A stretch of DNA of 64,000 nt from JABCYV01 sp963696025 (GTDB taxonomy: Bacteria > Acidobacteriota > Terriglobia > Terriglobales > Acidobacteriaceae), in the NCBI GenBank assembly GCA_963696025.1, contig CAVOII010000004.1:806001-870000 (forward strand). Reading direction: 5' to 3'. The notes under the pieces are model-generated. The model had not been told where the DNA came from. It made no database searches and saw only the letters and a program-made list of their open reading frames with translations. A program made the position numbers and the translations under genes. Of the stretch, positions 53,230 to 62,357 are shown piece by piece. Each line of letters starts with the position of its first letter. Within the stretch, counting starts at the first letter, position 1.

Positions 53230-56200
53230 ATGCTAGTTCTAAGGTTTGGTCGATTCGTAGCTTGTGTTTCGTCGTTGATCATTTTTGCTGGAATGTCACC
53301 CGCGCAGACCACCCAGGGCGGAATCGTCGGCGCCGTGAGGGATGAAAAGGGCGCTAATATCCTGGGCGCGAAGATTACCGTCACCAGCCCAGCGACCGGG
53401 CTACAACGGAGCGCCACCACCGCCGATAACGGAGTTTTTCGCGTATTGGCTCTGCCCACGGGGATGTATGAGGTTCGGGCAGAATCCCCCGGCTTCACCA
53501 CCGCCACCGTGAAAGACATCGAGATCGGAGTCGACCAGGTCCGCACTTTGGATCTGGTGCTGCGGGTCAGCGGCACCGCCGAGACTGTCACTGTAGAAGC
53601 GCACGCGGACCTCACTCAGACTGAAAGCTCTAAAGTGGGAGAGATCATCGACAACCGCAAAGTCGAAGACTTGCCCCTAAACGGTCGCGACTTTGCCCAA
53701 CTGGCACGGCTGAGTCCGGGAGTTGCGGTATCCGGTGGGGGCGGCGGACAGCAGGGCGGCGAGGGCAATGTTTCCGGATTCTCGTCGAACGGACAGCGCT
53801 CCACTTCCAATAACTTTCTGGTCGACGGAGTGGACAACAATAACTATTTCGCTGGCGAAGCCGCACAACTCCCTTCCATCGATTCCATTCAGGAGTTCGA
53901 AGTCCAGACTAATACCTTCGCGGCGGAATACGGGCGCAACTCCGGGTCAGTAGTCAATCTCGTGACCAAGTCAGGCACCAACCAGCTGCATGGCTCGGCC
54001 TATGAGTTCTTTCGCAACGACGTGTTGGATGCACGCAATTTCTTTAATCAGAAGCAATTTCCCAAGGCGGGTTTGCACCTGAACCAGTTCGGCGGCACGT
54101 TGGGTGGCCCGATTCTGAAGAACAGGACGTTCTTCTTTCTGAACTATGAAGGCTTCCGGCGGAAGGCCGGCATCACCCGCATCACAAACGTGCCGACCTT
54201 GGACCAGCGAGCCGGCACTTTTACCGATGCCAGCGGCGTGCAGTTCACGGTTCCGGTGAACCCGACAAGTGCCCAAATATTCCAGCTATACCCGAAACCC
54301 AATCTGACAAGTGCAAGCGGTAACTTTATCTCCTCCCCGGCGCAGAGCGACGGCACGGATCAGTTTCTGGTCAAGATCGACCATCGCTTGCGCAACTCGG
54401 ACAATCTCTCAGCACGCTACAGTCGAACTCGAATCGACACCTTCTTCCCGTTTACCCCTGGCCAGAGCGGCACCAATGTCCCTGGGTACGGAGTCAACGA
54501 CAACGGCGCCGATCACCTGGTAGCAATTTCCTACACTCGTGTGTTCACACCCCGAACGCTAAACGAAGCCCGCTTTGGGTTCACTCGATCGAACACTCAA
54601 CTAGCCACCCAACTGGGGCCCCAGGCGACCACCTACAACATCAACACCGGGTGGCCGGCCGGTTCGCCGCTGGGTCTGGGCAATATTCCTCAACTCTCTT
54701 TCTCCGGCGGATTCGTTTCCGGCAGCGCCGCTGTCAGCAACCTGGGTGGCGCGATTGATCAGCCCAACCGGACCGCCATTAATACCTTCCAGTGGGTAGA
54801 CAACGTTTCCCATACCACTGCGCGCCATGACATTAAATTAGGCGCCGACATCCGCTACACCCAACTCAACCGCCTCTATGATTTGGCCTTCAGCGGCCAG
54901 GTTAGTTTTAGCGGGCTGCAAAATACCGCTGAAAATGGGATGAATGTCCCCAACGCACTGATCGATTTCGCTGAAGGTCTTTCCAGCGGCGCACTCCAGT
55001 TCGTAGGCGACTCCCACCGCAATTTCCGTACTACCAGTTATGGCATTTTTGGACAGGACAGCTTCAAACTGCGTAAGAATCTAACTCTGAACTATGGCTT
55101 GCGTTACGAATTGAATACGGTGCTGCACGAGGCCCATGGCCGCTTGAGCACGTTCCGGCCGCAAAATTTCACCCAGTTCCTTGATCCCAACAACCCTAAC
55201 ATCCAGACTGATCTCCCGGCGCTGCACGCTGCGGGCATCGTAACTCAATCAGACGTGGGCGGAATCTATGATCCTGACCACAACAACGTCGCGCCCCGTA
55301 TCGGTTTGGCTTGGGACGTCTTCGCGGACGGCAAAACCGTTTTCCGCTCGGGTTATGGTGTGTTCTACGAAACCATCATCGGAAACATTCCGGGCAATGT
55401 TATGTTGAATCCGCCGTTTCTCCCGGATTTTTTCAATGCTTTCCCAGTATGGCCCGCTAAAACCTTTGCGCCGTCCGGATTTCCAGTACTCACCGTCACC
55501 CAGCAGAAACTCCGCACTCCGTACGCACAACACTACAATTTGCTAATGCAGCACGAACTGCCGGGCAAAGCGCTGATGGAGATCGGTTATGTCGGCACTT
55601 CGGGAACCAAGCTGCCGCGCTTCCGGCAAATAGATCAAGCTTTCATCACACCTGAGCAACTCCAAAATCTCACCCCCGACCTGGAAGATCGCCTCTTGAT
55701 ACTGGGCCTGCCTCCCGCCGCTGCACACTTTCTCGCTAGCAACATCGCTAGCAATCCCAGCACCATTGCCGCAATCCCAAACATTGCACGAACTCCATTT
55801 TTCGGATACGCCCAGCTCTTCCAGGCAGAGGACACCATCAGCTCCAACTACAATAGCCTGCAAGCTAAGCTGGACAAGCGCTTTTCCCACGGACTGTCTT
55901 TCCTGATGGCCTACACTTGGTCGAAGTCCATCGACGGCGCTTCGGTCTTCTTCGGGTCGGGTGCTAATGGCACAACCATCTTTCCCCAAGATAATTACAA
56001 TCTGAAAGCGGAGCGAGGACTCTCCGATTTCGACATCCGGCAGAGGCTGAGCTGGAGTTTTCTCTATGAACTTCCAAACTTGCGGGCGTTGCCCAAGGTC
56101 CTGGGTGACGGCTGGCAATTGGGAGGCATCCTAAGCCTGCAGACTGGGCAACCTTTCTCCGTTCTAACTGGCAGCGACAACAGCGGCACGGGCCTGGGCA

Positions 56201-56577
56201 ACGACCGCCCCGACTTGATCGGCGACCCCAACGCCGGCCCGCACACGGTAAGCAGATGGTTTAACACCGCCGCTTTTACTCCCAACGCGGCGCTGACCTT
56301 CGGCAACGCGGGGCGAAACATCGTGACCGGACCGGGATTCCATAACTTTGACTTCTCGGTCGTCAAAAACACACACTTCAGGGAACGGGTCAACGCTCAG
56401 TTCCGTGCCGAGTTCTTCAATATCACCAACCATCCGAATTTCGCCTTGCCGGCCAACATTCTTGCCGCGCCGAACTTCGGAACTCTGTTCCAGACGCCCG
56501 ATGCTGCACAGAACAACGTTGGCCTGGGCTCCGGGGGGCCACGCCTGATTCAGTTTGCTCTGAAGTTGAGCTTCTAG
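53230..56577 (+). CDS. TonB-dependent receptor, Oar-like (receptor 2)
   Basis: A 1115-residue outer-membrane receptor; the ATG at 53230 follows GAGGGGG, and an ATG at 53206 is possible. The signal peptide ends at M-S-P-A-Q. The N-terminal carboxypeptidase-regulatory-like domain (G-G-I-V-G-A-V-R-D-E-K-G-A-N-I-L-G-A) is followed by the plug with L-P-L-N-G-R-D-F, N-N-F-L-V-D-G-V-D-N-N and F-A-A-E-Y-G-R-N-S-G-S-V-V-N. The barrel ends in I-Q-F-A-L-K-L-S-F. It is the second gene of the GntR-flanked operon, so its ligand is probably the substrate of the neighbouring hydrolases. Confidence 0.92.
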   Translation: MLVLRFGRFVACVSSLIIFAGMSPAQTTQGGIVGAVRDEKGANILGAKITVTSPATGLQRSATTADNGVFRVLALPTGMYEVRAESPGFTTATVKDIEIGVDQVRTLDLVLRVSGTAETVTVEAHADLTQTESSKVGEIIDNRKVEDLPLNGRDFAQLARLSPGVAVSGGGGGQQGGEGNVSGFSSNGQRSTSNNFLVDGVDNNNYFAGEAAQLPSIDSIQEFEVQTNTFAAEYGRNSGSVVNLVTKSGTNQLHGSAYEFFRNDVLDARNFFNQKQFPKAGLHLNQFGGTLGGPILKNRTFFFLNYEGFRRKAGITRITNVPTLDQRAGTFTDASGVQFTVPVNPTSAQIFQLYPKPNLTSASGNFISSPAQSDGTDQFLVKIDHRLRNSDNLSARYSRTRIDTFFPFTPGQSGTNVPGYGVNDNGADHLVAISYTRVFTPRTLNEARFGFTRSNTQLATQLGPQATTYNINTGWPAGSPLGLGNIPQLSFSGGFVSGSAAVSNLGGAIDQPNRTAINTFQWVDNVSHTTARHDIKLGADIRYTQLNRLYDLAFSGQVSFSGLQNTAENGMNVPNALIDFAEGLSSGALQFVGDSHRNFRTTSYGIFGQDSFKLRKNLTLNYGLRYELNTVLHEAHGRLSTFRPQNFTQFLDPNNPNIQTDLPALHAAGIVTQSDVGGIYDPDHNNVAPRIGLAWDVFADGKTVFRSGYGVFYETIIGNIPGNVMLNPPFLPDFFNAFPVWPAKTFAPSGFPVLTVTQQKLRTPYAQHYNLLMQHELPGKALMEIGYVGTSGTKLPRFRQIDQAFITPEQLQNLTPDLEDRLLILGLPPAAAHFLASNIASNPSTIAAIPNIARTPFFGYAQLFQAEDTISSNYNSLQAKLDKRFSHGLSFLMAYTWSKSIDGASVFFGSGANGTTIFPQDNYNLKAERGLSDFDIRQRLSWSFLYELPNLRALPKVLGDGWQLGGILSLQTGQPFSVLTGSDNSGTGLGNDRPDLIGDPNAGPHTVSRWFNTAAFTPNAALTFGNAGRNIVTGPGFHNFDFSVVKNTHFRERVNAQFRAEFFNITNHPNFALPANILAAPNFGTLFQTPDAAQNNVGLGSGGPRLIQFALKLSF

Positions 56578-56586
56578 GAAAGGTAA

Positions 56587-57483
56587 ATGCGCGCGCGAAG
56601 AATCCGAGCGGTGTTGCGGGTTGGGTGGCAAGCGATGCCGATGCTTATGGGGTTGCTGACTTGTGCCCATTTATGGGCAACTCCTCAAGTGAAGCCGATT
56701 GGACCCGGCCTCTATGCCTACATCTCCGACAACGATTCGAGCGCCAATTCGACCTTCCTCATAGGAAGCAAAGGAATCCTGGTGGTCGATACCGGCTTCG
56801 ATGCCGCCGAAGGAACCAAGTTATTGCGCGCGATTCGCGGCGTTTCAGGCTTGCCGATCGAATTCATTGTGAACACGCACTATCACCGTGATCACCAGGG
56901 AGGCAACTCGGTGGTCGGCCCAGCGGCCGTCGTGATCAGCACCGATTGGACTCGTGAGCGCACGCTGGAGGTCATCCAGTCTTCACCATCGCAGAAAGGC
57001 TCTCTATTCCAGCCGGCGGAAGTAACTTTCGCGGATAAGCTCACCGTCCATCTCGATCCTTACACTGCCGAGGTTTACTTTCCAGGCAAGGCTCACACTT
57101 CTGGAGACGCGTTGGTGTATTTCCCCCGTCAACGTGCCATTGCGATGGGAGACCTTTTTCTCAACAGGTCCTCCCCTGCGATGGATCTCGGCAGCGCGGA
57201 AAACTGGATTCATGCTTTGGATCAAGTCCTGACCCGGCCCTTGGACAACGTCGTCCCTGGCCACTTCGATCTGGCCACTAAGAAAGATCTGCAGCGTTTT
57301 CGCGACTATCTCAGCGATCTGTTCACGCAGGTAGAGGCTCTCTTCCGAAAAGGAGCCACCCTCGAAGAGGTACGCCACGGCGTTCACATGGAGAATTACA
57401 GCGACTTCCGCCAATACCCGCAGTACCACGCGACTTTCGCCGACAATGCTGAGGTAATCTACCAGCAGCTCCAGCAGCACTGA
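56587..57483 (+). CDS. exported metallo-beta-lactamase-fold hydrolase (operon 51785-60230)
   Basis: A 298-residue MBL protein with a signal-like N-terminus (M-L-M-G-L-L-T-C-A-H-L-W-A). The zinc motif is T-H98-Y-H100-R-D102-H103-Q-G-G, the third His region is G-K-A-H-T-S-G-D, the bridging Asp is in A-M-G-D-L-F-L, and the last His is in V-P-G-H-F-D. It resembles the subclass B3/quinoprotein-relay-like branch of MBL hydrolases. It starts 9 nt after the receptor stop and ends 7 nt before the aminotransferase, so it is clearly part of the operon. Confidence 0.85.
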   Translation: MRARRIRAVLRVGWQAMPMLMGLLTCAHLWATPQVKPIGPGLYAYISDNDSSANSTFLIGSKGILVVDTGFDAAEGTKLLRAIRGVSGLPIEFIVNTHYHRDHQGGNSVVGPAAVVISTDWTRERTLEVIQSSPSQKGSLFQPAEVTFADKLTVHLDPYTAEVYFPGKAHTSGDALVYFPRQRAIAMGDLFLNRSSPAMDLGSAENWIHALDQVLTRPLDNVVPGHFDLATKKDLQRFRDYLSDLFTQVEALFRKGATLEEVRHGVHMENYSDFRQYPQYHATFADNAEVIYQQLQQH

Positions 57484-57490
57484 TCACGCT

Positions 57491-58732
57491 ATGCCTGACT
57501 TCCCTGTCTCCTGGGTTCGCGAGTCCTTCCCCGCACTCAATACCGCAGAGAACTTTGTCTTTTTCGACAACGGTGCTGGAGCGCAGGTCCCGCAAATTGT
57601 GCTGGATGCCGTCCATCATCATCTGCTCACCTGCAGCGTGCAACGCGGCGGACGATACCGCCAGAGCCATGAGGTAGATGCAGCCATTCAACGGGCACGA
57701 CAGAGTGTCGCTACCTTCTTGAATGCCCGCGAACCGGAGGAAGTGGCGTTCGGCATGAATGCGACTTCTTTCATCCGAATTGTGAGCCTGGCGTTGGCCG
57801 ACACTTTGGGCGATCGGAAAGAGATTGTCGTCAGTGACATGGATCACGAGGCCAATGTGGCGACCTGGCTGGCGCTGCAACGCTACGGGGTGGAGATTCG
57901 CTGGTGGCGCATGCGCCGGGACGGCACTCTCCACCCGGCCGATCTCGAGCGTGTACTTAACTCTAATACCAGGCTTGTGGCTTGCACTGCAGCTTCCAAC
58001 GCGCTGGGTTCGATTGTGGATGTGAAAGAGGTGGCACGCATGGCACATGCGGTGGGAGCCGAAGTGTTCCTGGATGCGGTGCACTACGCGCCGCACGGGC
58101 CGATTGACGTCCAGGAACTGGACTGCGATTACCTGGTCTGTTCCGGCTATAAAATCTTCGCCCCGCACATGGGTTTTCTATGGGGCAAGCGCCCAGCATT
58201 GGAAGCGCTTCCAACCTTCCGCGAAGATTTCATCCCCGACCAGATACCTACGAAGATCGAGGTTGGAACTTTTGTTTATGAAAATGTTGCTGGAATGGAT
58301 TCCGCGATCACATATCTCGAAGAGCTGGGCATTCGGACTTCGACCAATGGACGGCCGCGTAGTCGCCGCGCTGCGCTGCTGAGTGCCATGGACTCGATTC
58401 GGGACTATGAGCTCCGGCTGTCTACCGAACTACTAAAACTCTTGTCGCAAATCGATGGTGTCACCGTCTACGGCATCGGGGAATCCGAAGTCCGCGGACG
58501 TGTCCCCACATTCTGCTTTAATCTTCGGGATGTGAATCCGGCCGCCGTAACCGTCGCCCTGGCCGCCAAAGGCATTGGAGTGCGGGACGGAAACATGTAC
58601 TCGCCTCGGTTGCTGGACCGGCTCGGAATTCCCTCAGAGACGGGCGCCGTTCGGGCCTCGCTGGCGCACTACAACACGGTTTCGGAGGTCGGCCGTTTTG
58701 CAGAGGAACTCCGCGCGATCGCTCGTGGCTAA
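57491..58732 (+). CDS. class V aminotransferase, cysteine-desulfurase-like
   Basis: A 413-residue PLP enzyme. The Schiff-base lysine is K221 in C-S-G-Y-K-I-F-A-P-H-M-G. The PLP-binding Asp and His are in V-F-L-D-A-V-H-Y-A-P-H-G, and N-N-G-A-type contact residues are in F-F-D-N-G-A-G-A-Q. It fits the cysteine-desulfurase-like (VC1184-type) subgroup rather than IscS/SufS, since no catalytic Cys loop is obvious. No signal peptide, so it is cytoplasmic. In this operon it probably transforms the amino-acid product taken up by the permease. Confidence 0.82.
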   Translation: MPDFPVSWVRESFPALNTAENFVFFDNGAGAQVPQIVLDAVHHHLLTCSVQRGGRYRQSHEVDAAIQRARQSVATFLNAREPEEVAFGMNATSFIRIVSLALADTLGDRKEIVVSDMDHEANVATWLALQRYGVEIRWWRMRRDGTLHPADLERVLNSNTRLVACTAASNALGSIVDVKEVARMAHAVGAEVFLDAVHYAPHGPIDVQELDCDYLVCSGYKIFAPHMGFLWGKRPALEALPTFREDFIPDQIPTKIEVGTFVYENVAGMDSAITYLEELGIRTSTNGRPRSRRAALLSAMDSIRDYELRLSTELLKLLSQIDGVTVYGIGESEVRGRVPTFCFNLRDVNPAAVTVALAAKGIGVRDGNMYSPRLLDRLGIPSETGAVRASLAHYNTVSEVGRFAEELRAIARG

Positions 58733-58808
58733 GGTCCGGACTTCTTCATTCTCGTGTCATCACTGTCATTCGGGTTGGCAGAATAACTTTTCGAGGAGCC
58801 AAGCAGGC

Positions 58809-60230
58809 GTGCCTAAAAACGGCAGCGCGGTAGTCCAAACGCCGAAGGGTGACACACAGACACCCAGCGGTTCCGAAGGTTTACACCGGCGATTGACTCA
58901 GAGACAGTTGACCATGATTGCCATCGGTGGGGCAATTGGAGTCGGGCTCTTCCTGGGCAGCAGCGTGACTATCGAACTTGCGGGGCCGGGCGTAATTGTG
59001 ACCTACCTGCTGGGAGCCCTGATCACCATCGTTGTGGCATACGCCCTTGCGGAAATGGCGGTGGTTCACCCAGTAGCAGGATCCTTCGGAATCTATGCCG
59101 AAACTTACCTAAGCCGATGGGCCGGGTTCTCGGTGAGGGCCACGTACGGCCTGGTGCAGATCATCGCTATAGGAGCCGAAGTTACCGCCGTCGCTATTTA
59201 CTTCGGGTTTTGGTTTCCGAGCGTGCCCGGCTGGCTTTGGATTGTGCTGGTCTCGATGGGACTGGTTCTGGTCAACGCCTTACAGGTCGGTAACTTCGGG
59301 GAATTCGAGTACTGGTTCGCGATGATCAAGGTGCTGGCAATCATCGTCTTCATTGTCGTCGGTCTCGGATTGATTACCGGTTTGGGAGTTCGGCCTGGAG
59401 TAGGGCTAGCCAATCTTAAGCAACATGGAGGATTTCTGCCGCACGGCTGGCGAGGTGTCTGGTTGGCCCTGACGCTCGCGATCACCAGCTACATGGGCAT
59501 CGAAGTAATCGCCGTTACGGCAGGCGAGGCGCAACACCCGGAACAAAGCATTCCTCGCGCGATGCGCACGATTGTCTTACGCCTAATCATCTTTTACGTT
59601 CTGGCTATTTCCGTCATGCTCACGATGACGCCGTGGAACCAGACCGGCAGCGCCAGTATTACGGGAAGTCCGTTCGTGCGTGCTTTCGCGACCGCCGGGA
59701 TCCCTTTCGCCGCGAGCATCATGAACCTGGTGGTGATCACAGCGGCACTTTCCAGCGCCAACACTAATCTCTACTTGACCACACGAATGCTGTTTTCTTT
59801 GTCCCGTGGATCCTATGCACCTGCCTGGGTTGGTCGTTTGAGCCGCAACGGGGTACCTCATCGCGCACTGGCGTTGTCTACTGCAGGCATGGTCACTGCA
59901 GTCCTGCTAGCAATTTTCGCACCAAAGAACGCATTCCTGCTTCTCTATGGCACCGCTGTGGCTGGAATGTTCTATGTTTGGATCGTGATCCTGCTTACCC
60001 ACCTGCGCTTCCGCCAGGCAATAGGTGGCCAGACGCTCTTGCAACTGCCGCTGAAGCTGGCTGCGCACCCAATACCCACGCTGGCGGCGGTCGTGGCACT
60101 CTTGGCGGTTGCGGGGAGCACATTCTGGGTGCAAGGTCTGCAATATACGATCCCCGCATTCGCGCCTTTTTTGGGCGGTATTTCACTGCTCTATCTGATC
60201 TATAAGAAGAACACCAATCCGTTTCAGTAA
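58809..60230 (+). CDS. APC-family amino-acid permease
   Basis: A 473-residue inner-membrane transporter starting with GTG (GAGGAG 10 nt upstream). About 12 transmembrane segments follow the hydrophilic N-terminus. The family motif is L-T-M-I-A-I-G-G-A-I-G-V-G-L-F-L-G-S near residue 36, and the segment S-Y-M-G-I-E-V-I-A-V-T-A-G-E-A near 230 is typical of the AAT (GABA/proline/aromatic) branch. It is the last gene of the operon and would bring the amino acid released in the periplasm into the cell. Confidence 0.9.
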   Translation: MPKNGSAVVQTPKGDTQTPSGSEGLHRRLTQRQLTMIAIGGAIGVGLFLGSSVTIELAGPGVIVTYLLGALITIVVAYALAEMAVVHPVAGSFGIYAETYLSRWAGFSVRATYGLVQIIAIGAEVTAVAIYFGFWFPSVPGWLWIVLVSMGLVLVNALQVGNFGEFEYWFAMIKVLAIIVFIVVGLGLITGLGVRPGVGLANLKQHGGFLPHGWRGVWLALTLAITSYMGIEVIAVTAGEAQHPEQSIPRAMRTIVLRLIIFYVLAISVMLTMTPWNQTGSASITGSPFVRAFATAGIPFAASIMNLVVITAALSSANTNLYLTTRMLFSLSRGSYAPAWVGRLSRNGVPHRALALSTAGMVTAVLLAIFAPKNAFLLLYGTAVAGMFYVWIVILLTHLRFRQAIGGQTLLQLPLKLAAHPIPTLAAVVALLAVAGSTFWVQGLQYTIPAFAPFLGGISLLYLIYKKNTNPFQ

Positions 60231-60458
60231 ACGGGCCGGCTCGCTGGCCTGATGCCTATCGGTTCCCAGTTCACCCCCCGACCGAGCTAACCCGGTGGAG
60301 GATGCCCGCCATAGGGTTCAGTAAACCTTTAATTCGGCTTATGGGAGATGATCGCGGTTGCTTCTGGTTCACGGGCAATCCGCCCGGGAAACCTCTCCTC
60401 GCGCGGCGGTCGGTCCCTTTCGGGCCCTACGAGGAGATTGGACGCCGTAAACGTCCGT

Positions 60459-60902
60459 TCAAGTCTTAACAGTAACCAGTTCCAGATCGTTCGCTGTAAG
60501 GGTTTCTCCTTTCGCGTTTTGCACTTCCAGTCTAGGGGGTTTTCGGGTGCGTTTGTCCAGAACTTGAAAACGTTTCTCTCCGCGTGAGAAGAGATAACTT
60601 TCTCCCCATTGGCGCAAAGCAACGATGGCCGGGAACAAGTCTCGGCCTTTTTGGGTTAGCGCATATTCCTGGTAGGCACTGCCGTCCGAAGCCGGAACCT
60701 GTTCCATGATTCCGCACGCAACCAACTTTTTAAGGCGCTTGCTCAGGATGTTCTTTGCCAATCCCAAGCTCTTCTGAAAATCGGAGAACCGTCGTACGCC
60801 TGAGAGGGCGTCACGAATGATCAGTAGAGACCACCATTCGCCGATGGTGTCGAGCGAGCGTGCCACGGGGCACAGGTTGCCTTTGAAGGATTTGTGTCGC
60901 AT
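60459..60902 (-). CDS. HxlR-family transcriptional regulator
   Basis: A 147-residue winged-helix protein. The HxlR signature C-P-V-A-R-S-L-D-T-I-G-E-W-W-S-L-L-I-I-R-D-A opens the domain with its conserved Cys near residue 11. It is followed by R-R-F-S-D-F-Q-K-S-L-G-L-A-K-N-I-L-S-K-R-L-K-K-L and Y-A-L-T-Q-K-G-R-D-L. HxlR proteins respond to aldehydes, quinones or oxidative signals, often through that Cys. It is divergent from an MBL hydrolase gene, with repeated TTGCATCAT sites between them. Confidence 0.9.
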   Translation of the reverse strand: MRHKSFKGNLCPVARSLDTIGEWWSLLIIRDALSGVRRFSDFQKSLGLAKNILSKRLKKLVACGIMEQVPASDGSAYQEYALTQKGRDLFPAIVALRQWGESYLFSRGEKRFQVLDKRTRKPPRLEVQNAKGETLTANDLELVTVKT

Positions 60903-60930
60903 AGCCCCTCGTATCTAATACTCCATGAAA

Positions 60931-60988
60931 TATAGTTGCATCATTATACCAGATTCGGGTATCTTATATATGGTTGCATCATGCAACC
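60931..60988. promoter_or_regulatory. repeated HxlR-type operator
   Basis: GGTTGCATCATGCAACC (60972-60988) is a perfect inverted repeat with a 3-nt centre. The half TATAGTTGCATCAT (60931-60944) repeats TATGGTTGCATCAT (60969-60982) 38 bp away. The sites lie in the divergent intergenic region of the HxlR and MBL genes. Confidence 0.65.
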
Positions 60989-61082
60989 AGAGTGGAAGAA
61001 GGCGACATGGCGATTGACTGATCCACTCGGACCGAACCGAAATGCAATACGAGAGCCAAATTGGAAGGTGAGATACATAGCA

Positions 61083-62120
61083 ATGAAAAGCATAGACAAA
61101 GCACTGGAAGTCTCTGCAGAAACGATTAAAAACGTGCTCAAGAGAAATTCGGTGCGCTTCGCCGCCGCTCTCTTGGTAGCGCTGGCTAGTCTTATGGCCT
61201 ATCCGAACGCAGCTGTGGCTGCCGCGGTCCAGCATCATGATCAGGTACCGGGCTTCTACCGACTGAAAGTCGGCGACCTCGAAGTGACGGCCCTGTTCGA
61301 TGGTACCGGCGTATTCGATTCCCAATGGCTGAACGGAACGAACGCGACGATGGATGGAGTTGTGAAGGCATTGCACGAAGATCCGCACCTGCTGGATGTT
61401 GTTGATTCGGGCTTCCTGGTCAACACCGGCAAGCAACTAATTCTTGTCGATGCGGGTGCCGGCACGTGGTGGGGTGGGGGAGCACTGGGGCGCTTGGCGA
61501 GCAGCCTCCGCAGCGCAGGCTACAAGCCGGAAGAGGTCGACCTCGTTTTGGTCACGCACCTCCATTCCGATCACGTCGGCGGCCTGACCACTCAGGACGG
61601 AAAGCGCGTCTTTCCAAATGCCGATGTTTACGTGGCGAAGGCCGAAAGCCACTTTTGGCTGTCGCCGGAAATCGCCGCTCAGGCGCCGAAGGATGCGCAA
61701 CCGTTCTTCCAGAGTGCGCAAGCCATCGCAGCGCCGTACATCAAGGCCGGTAAGTGGCACACGTTTAGTGGCTCCGAGCCAATCGTCGACGGGATGCAAG
61801 TCGTCCCGCTGCCTGGTCATACCCCGGGACATACTGGCTATGAATTTTCATCAAAGGGACAACGAATCCTGTTTTGGGGCGACATCGTCCATGCACAGCG
61901 CGTCCAGTTGCAGCATCCCGAGGTTACCACGATTTTCGACATTGACCAGACTGCGGCTGCGGCGACGCGACATCAATTGCTGTCTAAGCTTGCGCGAGAG
62001 GGGGTGTTAATCGCGACTCCGCACACATCGTTATTTCCTGCCTTGGGTCGCTTGCGCGAGGAGGGGAGTGGGTATCGCTGGGTGCCGGTGGTATTTACCG
62101 ATCAATGGGACGACAAATAG
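61083..62120 (+). CDS. exported MBL-fold hydrolase, lactonase-like
   Basis: A 345-residue protein from the ATG at 61083, with a membrane/signal segment ending near N-A-A-V-A-A. The zinc motif T-H159-L-H161-S-D163-H164-V-G-G is followed by L-P-G-H-T-P-G-H-T-G, F-W-G-D-I-V-H and a C-terminal His in A-T-P-H-T-S. This arrangement fits the AHL-lactonase/organophosphate-hydrolase branch of the MBL superfamily. The substrate is not known. The divergent HxlR gene probably controls it. Confidence 0.85.
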   Translation: MKSIDKALEVSAETIKNVLKRNSVRFAAALLVALASLMAYPNAAVAAAVQHHDQVPGFYRLKVGDLEVTALFDGTGVFDSQWLNGTNATMDGVVKALHEDPHLLDVVDSGFLVNTGKQLILVDAGAGTWWGGGALGRLASSLRSAGYKPEEVDLVLVTHLHSDHVGGLTTQDGKRVFPNADVYVAKAESHFWLSPEIAAQAPKDAQPFFQSAQAIAAPYIKAGKWHTFSGSEPIVDGMQVVPLPGHTPGHTGYEFSSKGQRILFWGDIVHAQRVQLQHPEVTTIFDIDQTAAAATRHQLLSKLAREGVLIATPHTSLFPALGRLREEGSGYRWVPVVFTDQWDDK

Positions 62121-62357
62121 TAGCTGGGCGGGCAAGCCAGCAGGTCAAGTTGGGACCCTTGGCAATTGGTGGATGCGCGGCCACTGGCAGTTACTTTGCC
62201 GCCCGATTTGGCAGCGTAGTAACTGGCTTTACGACCGGGTCACAGTTCCTCTCGACTTGCCCGCGCTCATCAATGCCCTAGGACCCAACGACCGCATCCG
62301 TTTTGTGAGCGTCAAATTCGTACGCATCATCGGCGAACGGTCAAGATAGGAGAATTT
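62121..62357. other. short region between two MBL genes
   Basis: About 237 nt. A plus-strand frame ending at a TAG 8 nt before the next start reads S-N-W-L-Y-D-R-V-T-V-P-L-D-L-P and I-R-F-V-S-V-K-F-V-R-I-I-G-E-R-S-R. It looks like coding sequence but has no start of its own, so it may be a remnant. No family is recognised. Confidence 0.35.
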
